Below are positions 44,320 to 54,526 of a stretch of DNA of 64,000 nucleotides, in pieces (the first letter of the stretch is position 1; each line of letters starts with the position of its first letter). Both the position numbers and the translations under genes were made by a program. The notes under the pieces were generated by a model. It made no database searches, was not told the origin of the DNA, and saw nothing but the letters and a program-made list of their open reading frames with translations. Source of the stretch: Bacteroidales bacterium (lineage in GTDB: Bacteria > Bacteroidota > Bacteroidia > Bacteroidales > Muribaculaceae); the NCBI GenBank assembly GCA_900768685.1, contig CAAGDX010000005.1, positions 1 through 64,000 of the forward strand, read 5' to 3'.

Positions 44320-45918
44320 ATGAGCAACATTGACTTATCTAAGTACGGCATCACCGGCGCAAAGGTGATTTACAACCCATCATGGGAGCAACTTTTCGAA
44401 GATGAAGTAAAACCGGAACTCCAAGGTTACGAAAAAGGTCAGGAAACTGAACTTGGTGCAGTAAACGTAATGACAGGTATTTACACAGGTCGTAGCCCTA
44501 AAGACAAATTCTTTGTAAAAGACTCTGTTTCTGAAAACACTATCTGGTGGACTTCCGACGAATACAAAAACGACAACAAACCTATCACTCCTGCTGCTTG
44601 GGATTCACTCAAAGCACTTGCTGCAAAAGAGCTTTCTGAAAAAACTCTCTATGTTGTAGATGCTTTCTGCGGAACAAACAAAGATACTCGTCTTGCTGTT
44701 CGCTTTATCATGGAAGTGGCTTGGCAGGCTCATTTCGTAACAAACATGTTTGTTCGTCCTACTGCTGAAGACCTCAAAGATTTCCAACCGGACTTCGTTG
44801 TTCTCAACGCTTCCAAGGCTAAAGTTGAAAACTGGAAAGAACTCGGCATCAACTCTGAAACTTGCGTTGCATTCAACCTTACTGAACGCATGCAACTCAT
44901 CATCAATACTTGGTACGGCGGTGAAATGAAGAAAGGTATGTTCTCTATCATGAACTACTACCTCCCACTCAAGGGTATGGCTTCTATGCACTGCTCTGCT
45001 AACACAGACATGGAAGGAAGCAACACTGCTATCGTCTTCGGTCTTTCTGGTACAGGTAAAACAACTCTTTCTACAGACCCGAAACGTCTCCTCATCGGTG
45101 ACGACGAACACGGCTGGGACGACAACGGCGTCTTCAACTTTGAAGGTGGTTGCTACGCAAAAGTTATCAACCTTGACAAAGAAAGCGAACCTGATATCTA
45201 CCGTGCAATCCGTCGTAACGCTCTCCTTGAAAACGTTACAGTTGACGCTAACGGCAAAATCGACTTCGCAGACAAGAGCGTAACAGAAAACACTCGTGTT
45301 TCTTACCCAATTCAGCACATCGACAAAATTGCTCCGGGTAGCCACGGTCCTGCTGCTAAGAACGTTATCTTCCTTTCTGCAGATGCATTCGGCGTTCTTC
45401 CTCCTGTATCTATCCTTTCACCGGAACAGACAAAATACTACTTCCTCTCCGGTTTCACTTCAAAACTCGCAGGTACAGAACGCGGTATCACTGAACCTAC
45501 TCCTACATTCTCTGCTTGCTTCGGTGCAGCATTCCTTTCATTGCACCCAACAAAATACGCAGAAGAACTCGTTAAGAAAATGCAGGCAAGCGGTGCTAAG
45601 GCATACCTCGTAAATACAGGTTGGAACGGTTCAGGCAAACGTATCTCTATCAAAGATACTCGTGGTATTATCGACGCTATCCTCGACGGTTCTATCCTCA
45701 CTGCTCCTACAAAAACTATCCCTGTATTCGATTTCGTTGTTCCTACTGCTCTTCCGGGTGTTGATCCGAACATCCTCGACCCACGCGACACTTACACAGA
45801 CGCTTCTATCTGGGCTGAAAAAGCAGACAAACTCGCTGATATGTTCATCAAGAACTTCGCTAAGTTTGAAGGTAACGAAGCAGGTAAGGCTCTTGTGGCT
45901 GCAGGTCCTCACAAATAA
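44320..45918 (+). CDS. pckA: ATP-dependent phosphoenolpyruvate carboxykinase
   Basis: 532 residues. It interconverts oxaloacetate and PEP with ATP/ADP; in gut Bacteroidales it often works in the PEP-carboxylating direction toward succinate. Seen are TGRSPKDKFFV, the PCK-specific MHCSANTDMEG, P-loop GLSGTGKTTLSTD (about residues 243-255), metal and catalytic region DDEHGWDDNGVFNFEGGCYAK, and the C-terminal RISIKDTRGII. Codon use is strongly biased toward a few codons, unlike most neighbours, consistent with high expression. Confidence 0.97.
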   Translation: MSNIDLSKYGITGAKVIYNPSWEQLFEDEVKPELQGYEKGQETELGAVNVMTGIYTGRSPKDKFFVKDSVSENTIWWTSDEYKNDNKPITPAAWDSLKALAAKELSEKTLYVVDAFCGTNKDTRLAVRFIMEVAWQAHFVTNMFVRPTAEDLKDFQPDFVVLNASKAKVENWKELGINSETCVAFNLTERMQLIINTWYGGEMKKGMFSIMNYYLPLKGMASMHCSANTDMEGSNTAIVFGLSGTGKTTLSTDPKRLLIGDDEHGWDDNGVFNFEGGCYAKVINLDKESEPDIYRAIRRNALLENVTVDANGKIDFADKSVTENTRVSYPIQHIDKIAPGSHGPAAKNVIFLSADAFGVLPPVSILSPEQTKYYFLSGFTSKLAGTERGITEPTPTFSACFGAAFLSLHPTKYAEELVKKMQASGAKAYLVNTGWNGSGKRISIKDTRGIIDAILDGSILTAPTKTIPVFDFVVPTALPGVDPNILDPRDTYTDASIWAEKADKLADMFIKNFAKFEGNEAGKALVAAGPHK

Positions 45919-45941
45919 TATTCTTTCACGAATATATCTCC

Positions 45942-45973
45942 AAAAAGGGTGCATCGCTGATGTACCCTTTTTT
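45942..45973 (+). terminator. Intrinsic terminator after pckA
   Basis: AAAAAGGGTGCAT-CGCTG-ATGTACCCTTTTTT, a 13-bp stem with one G-T pair. Confidence 0.9.
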
Positions 45974-45994
45974 CGTGCCGTTTAACAATTATTA

Positions 45995-46026
45995 TTTGCA
46001 AAAGACAATCAAAATTTCTACTTTTG
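45995..46026 (+). promoter_or_regulatory. Promoter for the DUF5715-asmA-helicase operon
   Basis: TTTG at 45995-45998, 20 bases, TACTTTTG at 46019-46026; the first start codon is at 46077. Confidence 0.6.
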
Positions 46027-46076
46027 TAGGCTACTAAGGTAAAAATCACAAGGTGAGCAATAAACAGAAGAAATAG

Positions 46077-46916
46077 ATGAAAAATTTAATATATATTATC
46101 GGTTTTATCGCAATTATGCTCGTGGCGGCATGTAGCGGTATTGGAGGAATTCAGGAATATGTGCCGGAGGAAAAACCGGAAGAAAAGGTTGTGGCAGAGT
46201 TGCTTAACCCTACGGAAGACTATTACGACGACATTCCGGAGTACGCTGAAGATGAAATAGAAGATGCGGAACGTGAACAGGATACTACGGCTGTGGATAC
46301 CGGTGAAACGGCTGAAGATGAACGCATTATCCCTATTGATTCCATGCCACCGGGCGGTGAAAAACTGCGTACCAAAAATATCCGTTCGCTTTCACGCACA
46401 TTTAACGACGTAAACCGTTTCCATCTTGTGGCTGCAAAGCAAAACGGCATTGAACCTATTATGACCATTGCTGACGCTTGGAACCTCAAAACGCCAGTTT
46501 TGAGAATAGAATCCACAAACTATTACTTTGTGGAGAAGGCTCGCTATTCACTGCCATACCTTGTTCCGAGGGCAAAAACACTCCTTGACGATATTGCCAA
46601 AAACTGGAAAGATTCACTCAATGCTCGTGGAGGCGGTGACTATAGACTTAAAGTAACGAGTATTTTGCGTACCGGTTCCACAATTTCCAAACTCAAGAGA
46701 GTAAACAGGGCTGCCGTGGATTCTTCCGCTCACCGCTACGGCACTACTTTTGACATCAGTTACAGGAAATTTATCTGCGATAATCCCGAGAAACCTCGTT
46801 CTGCGGAGGACCTCAAAAATCTGCTTGCGGAGATTCTCTATGATTTGCGTGAAAACGGGCGATGCTACGTCAAATACGAGCATAGACAAGGCTGTTTCCA
46901 TATCACCGCAAGGTAA
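46077..46916 (+). CDS. DUF5715-like lipoprotein with M15-peptidase-like motif
   Basis: 279 residues. Lipoprotein signal MKNLIYIIGFIAIMLVAACSG, then an acidic linker (EEKPEEK...DEIEDAEREQD). The C-terminal domain has SSAHRYGTTFDISY, which fits the SxHxxGxxxD zinc motif of M15/VanY D,D-carboxypeptidases, and EHRQGCFHIT at the end, where a second metal His is expected. A periplasmic peptidoglycan role is inferred. The asmA-like gene follows after 22 bp. Confidence 0.82.
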   Translation: MKNLIYIIGFIAIMLVAACSGIGGIQEYVPEEKPEEKVVAELLNPTEDYYDDIPEYAEDEIEDAEREQDTTAVDTGETAEDERIIPIDSMPPGGEKLRTKNIRSLSRTFNDVNRFHLVAAKQNGIEPIMTIADAWNLKTPVLRIESTNYYFVEKARYSLPYLVPRAKTLLDDIAKNWKDSLNARGGGDYRLKVTSILRTGSTISKLKRVNRAAVDSSAHRYGTTFDISYRKFICDNPEKPRSAEDLKNLLAEILYDLRENGRCYVKYEHRQGCFHITAR

Positions 46917-46938
46917 TACTATTTAGCAATTCAAAATC

Positions 46939-49900
46939 ATGAGCGATAACACAATAAAAGATACAGACAATCCGGCTCCGGAGAACACGGAAACACAAGA
47001 TAATCCGGTGATACCGGAAAATGCTGAAACTCCGGAAAATATTGAGAATCAATCCTCTCGGGAGTCTCAATCTTCTCAAAAGCCCGGCAAGCCTTGGTAC
47101 GTCACGGCACTAAAAATTTTGGGCTGGACACTTGCTGCAATATTGCTGATTTTTATTGTGGTATGCACTCTTATCGTGTGGATTCTCACTCCGGAAAAAC
47201 TTACTCCTATGGTGGAGGAGTATGCCACGAAATACCTTAATGCAGATGTAACCGCAGACCGTGTGGAACTTACATTCTGGAGCACATTTCCGCAAATGAC
47301 CGTTGAGGTGGATAACCTTAATGTGGTGAGCAATGCTTTTGACTCTATAAGTGCGGAAGAAAAACTGTTGCTGCCGGAAGATGCGAAAAAACTGTTGCAT
47401 TTAGGCGGTTTCCACGGAAGCATAAATTTGCCGTCACTTTTTGTGGGCAAGATATCGCTCTCCGGTGTCACATTTGACAGTCCTTCCATAAATCTCGTGA
47501 AACTAAACGATAATTTTGCGAATTACGACATCATGCCGGCTTCCGCAGACACCACTCAGACGGAGGAAAGTACCGCACTCGTGATTCCGGACATTGCTAT
47601 AGATCGTTTTGCGATAATAAACGCAAATCCAATCTGTTACCGCTCTGTAACCGATTCGCTTGACGTTGCCGTAGATATCAAAACCATTCTTTTTGAAGGC
47701 ACGGAGGCTCCGCTTTACAAACTCGGTGTCAAAGCAAACGGCACCACTCCGATTATCCGTGATTTCAACTTGGACAGCATCGCTGTGGCACTAAACGGAA
47801 ACATAGAATGGAAAAGTGCGGAACCGCTTGCCGTAGCACTCAGAGATTTTACTCTCGGACTGGATTCAATCCGTGCGGATTTCTCCACATCACTCAGTTT
47901 TGCAGACAGCCTTGTGGTGAAAGATTTCAGCCTTGAATTGCCTGAGATTGAAGTGAATTATCTGCTACGCCGCTTGCCGGGAGAATATACTGCATTTACA
48001 AAAGGACTGGACACTGATATGACCGTGACGGCAACAGCCTCACTGCAGCAACCGTACGTGGTGGCTGATTCTATAGTTGCCCTGCCTTTGATTTCAGGAA
48101 CGGTAGAAATTCCGGCTTGCCATATTCGTCAGGGAGATTTGCAGTTTAACAAGGTGGAAATTGCCGCCGACTATGCCTTTAATGGTGAAAATATTGACAA
48201 ATCCACTGTGGAACTGAAAAAACTCGTAATAGACGGTAAGGCTCTTGATGTGAACCTGAAAGGCACTGTCCGCAATCCTATTTCTGACCCTGCCATAAAA
48301 GGAAAACTGAATGCTCGTTTCAGCATAGACGATATGCCGCGAAAAATTTGGCAATCAATTGCCGCACATATCTCCGGAAATATTGAAGCGGATATGACGG
48401 TAGATATGCGTATGAGCGACCTGAGTCCGAATCATTTCCACCGCCTGAAAATAAATGGTGACGTGGATTTGAACAATTTTAATTTTCTATCTTCCGACTC
48501 TGTGACGGGCATTTATGCAAATAAGTCCTGCCTTAAATTCGGCTCTAACAGAAAAATCCAAAACGATGTTCGCACTGTGGATTCACTTCTTACCGTGACA
48601 GTGGAGATAGACACCGCACACATAGACTATCTCACCACGAAAGTGGATTTGAAAGACTTCAAGTCCGGACTTGGAACACGTGTCACAAGAGAAAAATTGG
48701 ATTCTACCACAATAGTGCCTTTTGGCGGTACTTTGGCTTTCAAACGACTGAAAATCTACGACCCTGTGGATTCCATTCGCCTCAGGCTCAAAGATATAAA
48801 GACGTTTGCATCGCTCAAAAGATTTGAGGGCGACAAACACGCTCCGCAACTCACACTTGCCATTGACGCCAAGAGCATTTCCGGCGGAATAAAGAAAGAA
48901 CTCGCCGTGGGACTCAAAGGCGGACACTTTGACATCACCTCAAATCTCCGCAAACGGAAAAATGCCGCTAAAGCACAGTCAGACAGCACAAAAACGCGTA
49001 GGGCTCGCAGGCAGGTTGCCGCTGTGGCTGATGAAGATGACATAGACCTGTCCGTGGATTCGGGACTTAAGGCAATAATAAAAAACTGGGACATAAAAGG
49101 TAAACTCACAGCCGAATCCGGCAGATTTTACACCTACGCCGTGCCTGTGAAAAACAGACTGAAAAACATTGATTTGTCGTTCAACTTGGATTCCATCACT
49201 CTCCGTGACCTCTATTATCGCATGGGTAACAGTGAGTTTGTGATAAACGGAAACATTGGAAACCTCCGCAGAGTGCTACTGGGCAGAAAGCGAAACAATG
49301 CTCTCAAAATTGATTTTGATGTCAATGCAGACACTGTAGATATCAACGAAATAAGCCGTCTTCTTTTCACGGAAACCACCGGTAGCGGTGACGTGGCGGC
49401 AGACCTGACAAAATTGGAAAGCGGTGATGCAGGAGATATTGAAATAAGCAAGGAGCAACAGGACACTGCGCCGCTCGTAGCCTTTATGGTGCCCGGAAAT
49501 ATTGATGCGGATATCCGCCTGAAAGCCAAAAATGTGATATATACGGACTTGATGCTGAGGGATTTCAGTTGTCAGGCACTTGTGAGAAACAAGGTTGTGA
49601 ACCTCAGAAATCTTTATGCACTCACAGATGCCGGTTCGCTGGATTTCTCCGCACTTTACTCCACTATGGACCGCGACAGCATACAGTTTGGTATGGGTAT
49701 GAAAATCACATCGCTGAAACTGGAGCAACTGAACTCCTTCATTCCGGCAATAGACACGCTTATGCCTATGCTGAAAGATTTCAGCGGTATCATAAATGCC
49801 GATATTGCCGCTGCATCGCAGATAGACACCGCCATGAACTTTGTTATGCCGTCGCTCCAGGCTGCAATAAAACTCTCCGGCGACTCACTCGTGCTGCTTG

Positions 49901-50439
49901 ACCCGGACACTTTCAAAATGCTCTCCAAGTGGCTCATTTTCAAAAATAAAAAAAGAAATATGATAGACCACCTCAGTGTGGAATTAACCGTTGAGGACAA
50001 TCAACTCCAAATCTACCCGTTCCTCTTTGATATAGACCGCTACAGACTCGGAGTTATGGGCACAAACGACTTGGCAATGAACTTGAACTATCATATTTCC
50101 GTCCTTAAGTCACCGCTGCCGTTTAAGTTCGGCATTAACATCAAGGGCAACATAGACGATATGAAAATACGCCTCGGTGGTGCTAAATTCAAGGAAAATG
50201 CCACGGCACAGAAAGTTTCTATCGCCGACACTACTCGCATAAACCTCATCAATGAAATTGAAAATATTTTCCGCCGCTCCGCTCGCACACCTATCCGCCT
50301 AAACAGGAAGAATGTTGACGTAAGTTCGCAAGTGACTGAAAATGAAACAATTTCTCATTCAGATTCATTGCTGATGATAAAAGAGGGCTACATAGAAAAA
50401 CCGGACACTGCCACAATCACTGCCACTGATGCAAAATAA
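46939..50439 (+). CDS. AsmA-like protein
   Basis: 1166 residues. A cytoplasmic Pro/Glu/Asn-rich N-terminus (about 50 residues) precedes one membrane helix (ALKILGWTLAAILLIFIVVC) and a very long periplasmic beta-rich region. The start of that region (LTPMVEEYATKYLNADVTADRVELTFWSTFPQMTVEVDNL) is the AsmA N-terminal domain, and an AsmA C-terminal-like domain lies near residues 900-1090. The family forms lipid-transport bridges between membranes. Its end overlaps the helicase start by 11 bp. Confidence 0.88.
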   Translation: MSDNTIKDTDNPAPENTETQDNPVIPENAETPENIENQSSRESQSSQKPGKPWYVTALKILGWTLAAILLIFIVVCTLIVWILTPEKLTPMVEEYATKYLNADVTADRVELTFWSTFPQMTVEVDNLNVVSNAFDSISAEEKLLLPEDAKKLLHLGGFHGSINLPSLFVGKISLSGVTFDSPSINLVKLNDNFANYDIMPASADTTQTEESTALVIPDIAIDRFAIINANPICYRSVTDSLDVAVDIKTILFEGTEAPLYKLGVKANGTTPIIRDFNLDSIAVALNGNIEWKSAEPLAVALRDFTLGLDSIRADFSTSLSFADSLVVKDFSLELPEIEVNYLLRRLPGEYTAFTKGLDTDMTVTATASLQQPYVVADSIVALPLISGTVEIPACHIRQGDLQFNKVEIAADYAFNGENIDKSTVELKKLVIDGKALDVNLKGTVRNPISDPAIKGKLNARFSIDDMPRKIWQSIAAHISGNIEADMTVDMRMSDLSPNHFHRLKINGDVDLNNFNFLSSDSVTGIYANKSCLKFGSNRKIQNDVRTVDSLLTVTVEIDTAHIDYLTTKVDLKDFKSGLGTRVTREKLDSTTIVPFGGTLAFKRLKIYDPVDSIRLRLKDIKTFASLKRFEGDKHAPQLTLAIDAKSISGGIKKELAVGLKGGHFDITSNLRKRKNAAKAQSDSTKTRRARRQVAAVADEDDIDLSVDSGLKAIIKNWDIKGKLTAESGRFYTYAVPVKNRLKNIDLSFNLDSITLRDLYYRMGNSEFVINGNIGNLRRVLLGRKRNNALKIDFDVNADTVDINEISRLLFTETTGSGDVAADLTKLESGDAGDIEISKEQQDTAPLVAFMVPGNIDADIRLKAKNVIYTDLMLRDFSCQALVRNKVVNLRNLYALTDAGSLDFSALYSTMDRDSIQFGMGMKITSLKLEQLNSFIPAIDTLMPMLKDFSGIINADIAAASQIDTAMNFVMPSLQAAIKLSGDSLVLLDPDTFKMLSKWLIFKNKKRNMIDHLSVELTVEDNQLQIYPFLFDIDRYRLGVMGTNDLAMNLNYHISVLKSPLPFKFGINIKGNIDDMKIRLGGAKFKENATAQKVSIADTTRINLINEIENIFRRSARTPIRLNRKNVDVSSQVTENETISHSDSLLMIKEGYIEKPDTATITATDAK

Positions 50440-53400
50440 TTTCCGTGACGAATACTACGACTCAATCCGTTTTGCTCAAAACGAACGCACTTCGCCGCGT
50501 GACAAATACACGCGTATGGCGGGTGTGCTGTATGCTCTTGCGGATGAATTCACAAGCGGTTCCGCTATAGTTTTTGCTAATCTTACTGCGAAAATAGACC
50601 ATATTCTGCGTTCTTTCAAACCTGAAATTCGTGGTTACGACAGGTCTGCATACGCAAAACTTTCTCGCGACGTGCATCAGTTGCGGTTCAGAATCAGTCA
50701 CACGGATTCTTACGGCGATGAAACTCTCGCAAGGACGGCTCCTTACGATTTGCGTACACTCAGCCTCTGGACGGAACTGCTCACGGGGGTGACAGTTCCC
50801 CGAGACATCAAGCAACTGCTGCCTGTGGGTGATTGCGTAATCACGGACGGCAAGGCGGCTAAGGGCTATCTGCGTGTTATTGCGGACTTTACGGAGGAAA
50901 ATACACTCTATGCAAGAAATTTGTCAGGCGGTATGGAAAAAGTGGAGATTTCTCTGCTCCACGGCAGTGATGCAGACAAAAAAGACTTTACGTACCTCGT
51001 TCCATTCATAAAACAGGGCAGCCAACTGAATATCGTGGCTCCCGTGAAATCTCCTGCCGGACAGTTTCTCCCGGAACTTATCATCTATGAGCCTGACTAT
51101 CTTATGGACATCACGTCTGTGGCATCTTGCTTTGAGAGTTATGGCACAACGCACTTGAATAATCTCATTTCTCGCTTCAAAAAAGAGGAGGTGACAAAAC
51201 CGATGCTTCTCGGTAACCTTGTCGGACAAATACTCGATGATACAATTCACAGTGCAAACCCCTCGCCATACGAAAAATCCGCACAGGAATTTTTCCGAAA
51301 TGCTTACGCCAAAATTCTTGCTATCGGTGGTGTTGACCGTCAGTTTCACGAAGACGCTCGCAGCCAGCAACAAAATATCATATCAGCCATAGACACCCTC
51401 TTGAACGAACAAAAATCTTTTGACAAAAAGAAAACTCTGCTTGAACCATCTTTCTTCTGCGAGATGCTCGGGTTGCAAGGACGTATGGACATGCTGCAAA
51501 AAGACCTCCGCGTGCTGGTGGAGCAAAAATCCGGAAAAGGCACTTGGGGCAGCGATGACAGAGGAGGCGCGAAATATCACACTAAGCACTATGTGCAAGT
51601 ATTGCTGTATCAGGCTATTATTCACTATGGCTATGGACTGAACAACGGTGATATAAGTTCATATCTTATGTACTCCAAATACCCGTTGCCGCTTATTCGC
51701 ACAGGTAATTCTCCCGCAACTCTCCGTGAGGCTATAGAAATCCGAAATCGCATCACGGCACAAGATATTGCTTTTGCAAACTCCGGTTTTGACTCCCTGC
51801 TCACTCTTTCCGCAGATGATTTTCTGAAAAACGAAAACAAGCGAGAATACTTCGACAAATACATTCGTCCCGATATTGAAAACGTTTTGGACAGCCTCAA
51901 GCGTGCGGATTCCACTGCACGGAAATATGCACTCGCCATGCTAAAATTTGTGCAGACGGAGCATTTGAGTGCCAAAACAGGCTTTAATTCTCTCACCACG
52001 GATGCAGGTTTTGCCGGTGCGTGGAACACTCCTTACGGTGAAAAAATCGCCTCCGGAAATATTCTTGACGGACTTACAGTGAAGGAATTTCAAACCGATG
52101 CAGATTCAGGGGCTATCACGCATGTTGTGATGAATATGCCGGAATACGGCAGCGATTTTTTGCCAAATTTCCGTGAAGGCGACATTGCGGCAATGTACTT
52201 TTACCGTAAAAACGAAATCCCGGACATTCGCCGTTCTGCAGTTATCCGTACGGAGGTTTTTCGCATTGCTCCAAATGAATTAACTCTCAAACTGCGTGCA
52301 CCACAGGCAGATAAGCTTATTTTTGATAATGGCAAAAATAGCCTTGCCGCTATTGAGCACGACCTTTTCGATTCTTCTTTCAGTTCGCTTTATCGTGGCA
52401 TTTTTTCACTTTTGACAGCAGAAAACAGTCGCAGAAAACTGCTTCTGGGACAACGAACCCCGCAGAATGATGCCTCTCTGAAACTGTCAGGCGATTATGG
52501 TGCATTTAATCCGCTTGTGGAGCGTGCAAAGCGAGCAAAAGATATGTTTATCGTGATTGGTCCTCCCGGCACGGGCAAAACGTCTCACGCACTGCTGAAT
52601 ATAGTGCTGGAGGAACTGAAAAACACGAGTGCGAAAATTCTGCTTGCCGCATATACAAACCGTGCCGTTGACGAAATTTGCTCTAAAATAGACGGTGCGG
52701 GAATCCCTTTTGTACGCATAGGCTCGCACCTCGGTTGCAGCCCTGCATGGCGGAAAAATTTGCTCTCGGAGGCTGTGAAGAATTGTCGCCAACTTAAAGA
52801 TATAGAGGACTTTTTGAAGTCGCAGAGAGTTTTTACCGGAACTATTCACGCAATAACAGGTGCACTCTCCATGCTGGAAAAATACGATTTTTCACTGGCT
52901 GTTATAGATGAAGCATCGCAGATTCTGGAGCCGCAGATGTTACCGCTGCTCACAGCCGGAGGCATCGGCGGAAACATAGTGAAAAAATTCATTCTTATAG
53001 GCGACCATAAGCAACTGCCGGCTATTGTACGTCAGCCGCAAAGCCTGTCTTTGGTTACAGACCCGGAACTGAAAGCCATAAAACTTTTTGACTGCCGCAA
53101 TTCCTTCTTCCAGCGCATGCTTGCACTTGCCGGAAACGAGGAAACGGGAGAATACGACCCGAACACTGTGTATTATCTCTCCCTCCAGGGGCGTATGCAC
53201 TGCGAGGTTGCAGAATTTGCCTCGGAAATGTTTTATGGCAGCAATTTGAAGCCCGTGCCTCTGGAACATCAAACACGAGAAATACCGTCTGTCCCTGCAG
53301 ATACGCATATCGGTGAAGCACTTAACAGGCATCGTGTGATTTTTATTGACGTAGAACCGGAGGAACAAGACTTGCTCAAAGCCGACAATGCAAACCGGGC

Positions 53401-53827
53401 AGAAGCGAAAATAGTGGCAGACACCATATCGGAGATAATACGAAGGGAAGGAGATGATTTTGACCCTGAAACGAGCGTGGGTGTTATTGTGCCGTACCGC
53501 AGTCAGATTATGGCAATCCGAAATGCCATTGCTGAAAAAGAAATTAAAAACACGGAGCGAATATCAATTGACACCGTGGAGCGTTTCCAGGGCAGCCAGA
53601 GAAAATACGTGATTTATTCCACCACTATAAAGCGGCTTTCACAACTCTCTTTCCTCACGGCAAACCGCTTTGAGGAAAACGGCAGCGTCATAGACCGCAA
53701 ACTGAATGTTGCCCTCACTCGTACTCAATCTCACATTGTGATTATTGGTTGCGGTTCGCTTCTATGCCGCGATTTCCTCTATTCAAAACTCTGCGAAAGT
53801 GCTCATAAAATAAGAGCCTTTTCATAA
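50429..53827 (+). CDS. Dna2-like fusion: PD-(D/E)XK nuclease plus SF1 helicase
   Basis: 1132 residues. Middle region (about 270-430) has a RecB/Cas4-type nuclease pattern: GLQGRMDMLQ, then VLVEQKSGK (E-x-K near residue 364), followed by a KHYVQVLLYQAII helix. From about residue 700 comes an SF1B helicase: Walker A GPPGTGKTS (about 710), DExx as VIDEASQ (about 825), GDHKQLPAIV, VIVPYRSQ, VERFQGSQR and NVALTRTQSHIVIIG. Cas4/Dna2-like iron-sulfur cysteines are not evident. Likely a DNA repair or replication nuclease-helicase; a defence role is possible but unsupported by neighbours. Confidence 0.88.
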   Translation: MQNNFRDEYYDSIRFAQNERTSPRDKYTRMAGVLYALADEFTSGSAIVFANLTAKIDHILRSFKPEIRGYDRSAYAKLSRDVHQLRFRISHTDSYGDETLARTAPYDLRTLSLWTELLTGVTVPRDIKQLLPVGDCVITDGKAAKGYLRVIADFTEENTLYARNLSGGMEKVEISLLHGSDADKKDFTYLVPFIKQGSQLNIVAPVKSPAGQFLPELIIYEPDYLMDITSVASCFESYGTTHLNNLISRFKKEEVTKPMLLGNLVGQILDDTIHSANPSPYEKSAQEFFRNAYAKILAIGGVDRQFHEDARSQQQNIISAIDTLLNEQKSFDKKKTLLEPSFFCEMLGLQGRMDMLQKDLRVLVEQKSGKGTWGSDDRGGAKYHTKHYVQVLLYQAIIHYGYGLNNGDISSYLMYSKYPLPLIRTGNSPATLREAIEIRNRITAQDIAFANSGFDSLLTLSADDFLKNENKREYFDKYIRPDIENVLDSLKRADSTARKYALAMLKFVQTEHLSAKTGFNSLTTDAGFAGAWNTPYGEKIASGNILDGLTVKEFQTDADSGAITHVVMNMPEYGSDFLPNFREGDIAAMYFYRKNEIPDIRRSAVIRTEVFRIAPNELTLKLRAPQADKLIFDNGKNSLAAIEHDLFDSSFSSLYRGIFSLLTAENSRRKLLLGQRTPQNDASLKLSGDYGAFNPLVERAKRAKDMFIVIGPPGTGKTSHALLNIVLEELKNTSAKILLAAYTNRAVDEICSKIDGAGIPFVRIGSHLGCSPAWRKNLLSEAVKNCRQLKDIEDFLKSQRVFTGTIHAITGALSMLEKYDFSLAVIDEASQILEPQMLPLLTAGGIGGNIVKKFILIGDHKQLPAIVRQPQSLSLVTDPELKAIKLFDCRNSFFQRMLALAGNEETGEYDPNTVYYLSLQGRMHCEVAEFASEMFYGSNLKPVPLEHQTREIPSVPADTHIGEALNRHRVIFIDVEPEEQDLLKADNANRAEAKIVADTISEIIRREGDDFDPETSVGVIVPYRSQIMAIRNAIAEKEIKNTERISIDTVERFQGSQRKYVIYSTTIKRLSQLSFLTANRFEENGSVIDRKLNVALTRTQSHIVIIGCGSLLCRDFLYSKLCESAHKIRAFS

Positions 53828-54415
53828 CAAGGTTACGCCGTCAATATCTTCAAGGCGATTTTTGAGCATTTGCTCGTTGTCCAAGCGTGTGGAGAGCGTC
53901 ATAGAGCAGGAATTGTCAAAAATCTGACTTACTATTTGTGCATCGCAGTTTTTCACAAGTTTCATCACATCGTTCATGGCAAGGTAAGGAAAAGTAAATG
54001 TCACTTCCGCCATTTCGTGGCACTCTATTATCTCTCCTGCCTCAATAGCCTCGCGTGCAGCCTCTTTGTATGCCACAATCAGCCCGGACGTGCCCAGTTT
54101 TATACCACCGAAGTAGCGAACCACGCATATCACGATGTTTGTAAGTCCAAAGGAATTTATCTGTCCTAAAATGGGGCGACCTGCAGTGCCGGAAGGTTCG
54201 CCGTTGTCGTTGCTCATAAACGTTTTCCGCTCAGCACCAATCATATACGCCCAGCACACATGGCGTGCGTCAAAGTATTCCTTCTGATACTTTGCTATCA
54301 CTGCCTTTGCCTCCTCCACTGTGGTGACAGGGTGGGCGAAGGAGAGAAATTTGCTCATTTTCTCCTTGTAAATGCCCTCGGCAGGCTTTTTCAGTGTATA
54401 AAACGTGTCGCCCAT
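53822..54415 (-). CDS. yigZ: IMPACT/YigZ family protein
   Basis: 197 residues. The N-terminal IMPACT domain contains KFLSFAHPVTTVEEAKAVIAKYQKEYFDARHVCWAYMIG, NDNGEPSGTAGRPIL and VVRYFGGIKLGTSGLIVAYKEAA, all diagnostic, followed by a ferredoxin-like domain. The family is implicated in translation-related processes; its biochemical role is not settled. It is convergent with the helicase gene and shares 6 bp with its 3' end. A promoter box lies just upstream. Confidence 0.94.
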   Translation of the reverse strand: MGDTFYTLKKPAEGIYKEKMSKFLSFAHPVTTVEEAKAVIAKYQKEYFDARHVCWAYMIGAERKTFMSNDNGEPSGTAGRPILGQINSFGLTNIVICVVRYFGGIKLGTSGLIVAYKEAAREAIEAGEIIECHEMAEVTFTFPYLAMNDVMKLVKNCDAQIVSQIFDNSCSMTLSTRLDNEQMLKNRLEDIDGVTLL

Positions 54416-54433
54416 TTGTATGCTTATTTATGA

Positions 54434-54441
54434 CAAAGGTA
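54434..54441 (-). promoter_or_regulatory. -7 box TACCTTTG for yigZ
   Basis: Minus-strand TAnnTTTG, 18 bases before the start codon at 54415. Confidence 0.55.
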
Positions 54442-54512
54442 ACTATATTTTTCGAGCGATGCAAATTCAAACATTTTTTTCAAATTATGTTTCCAATTCC
54501 GTAAAAAATAGT

Positions 54513-54520
54513 TACCTTTG
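54513..54520 (+). promoter_or_regulatory. -7 box TACCTTTG for dnaX
   Basis: Ends six bases before ATG 54527. It overlaps an in-frame TTG at 54518, which argues against that codon as the start. The leader would be very short or absent. Confidence 0.55.
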
Positions 54521-54526
54521 CGAGTG

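Noticed and set aside
50429..54415. Helicase and neighbours as a defence island
   Set aside because: Flanking genes (AsmA-like, yigZ, dnaX) are housekeeping; no restriction, toxin or effector partner is seen.
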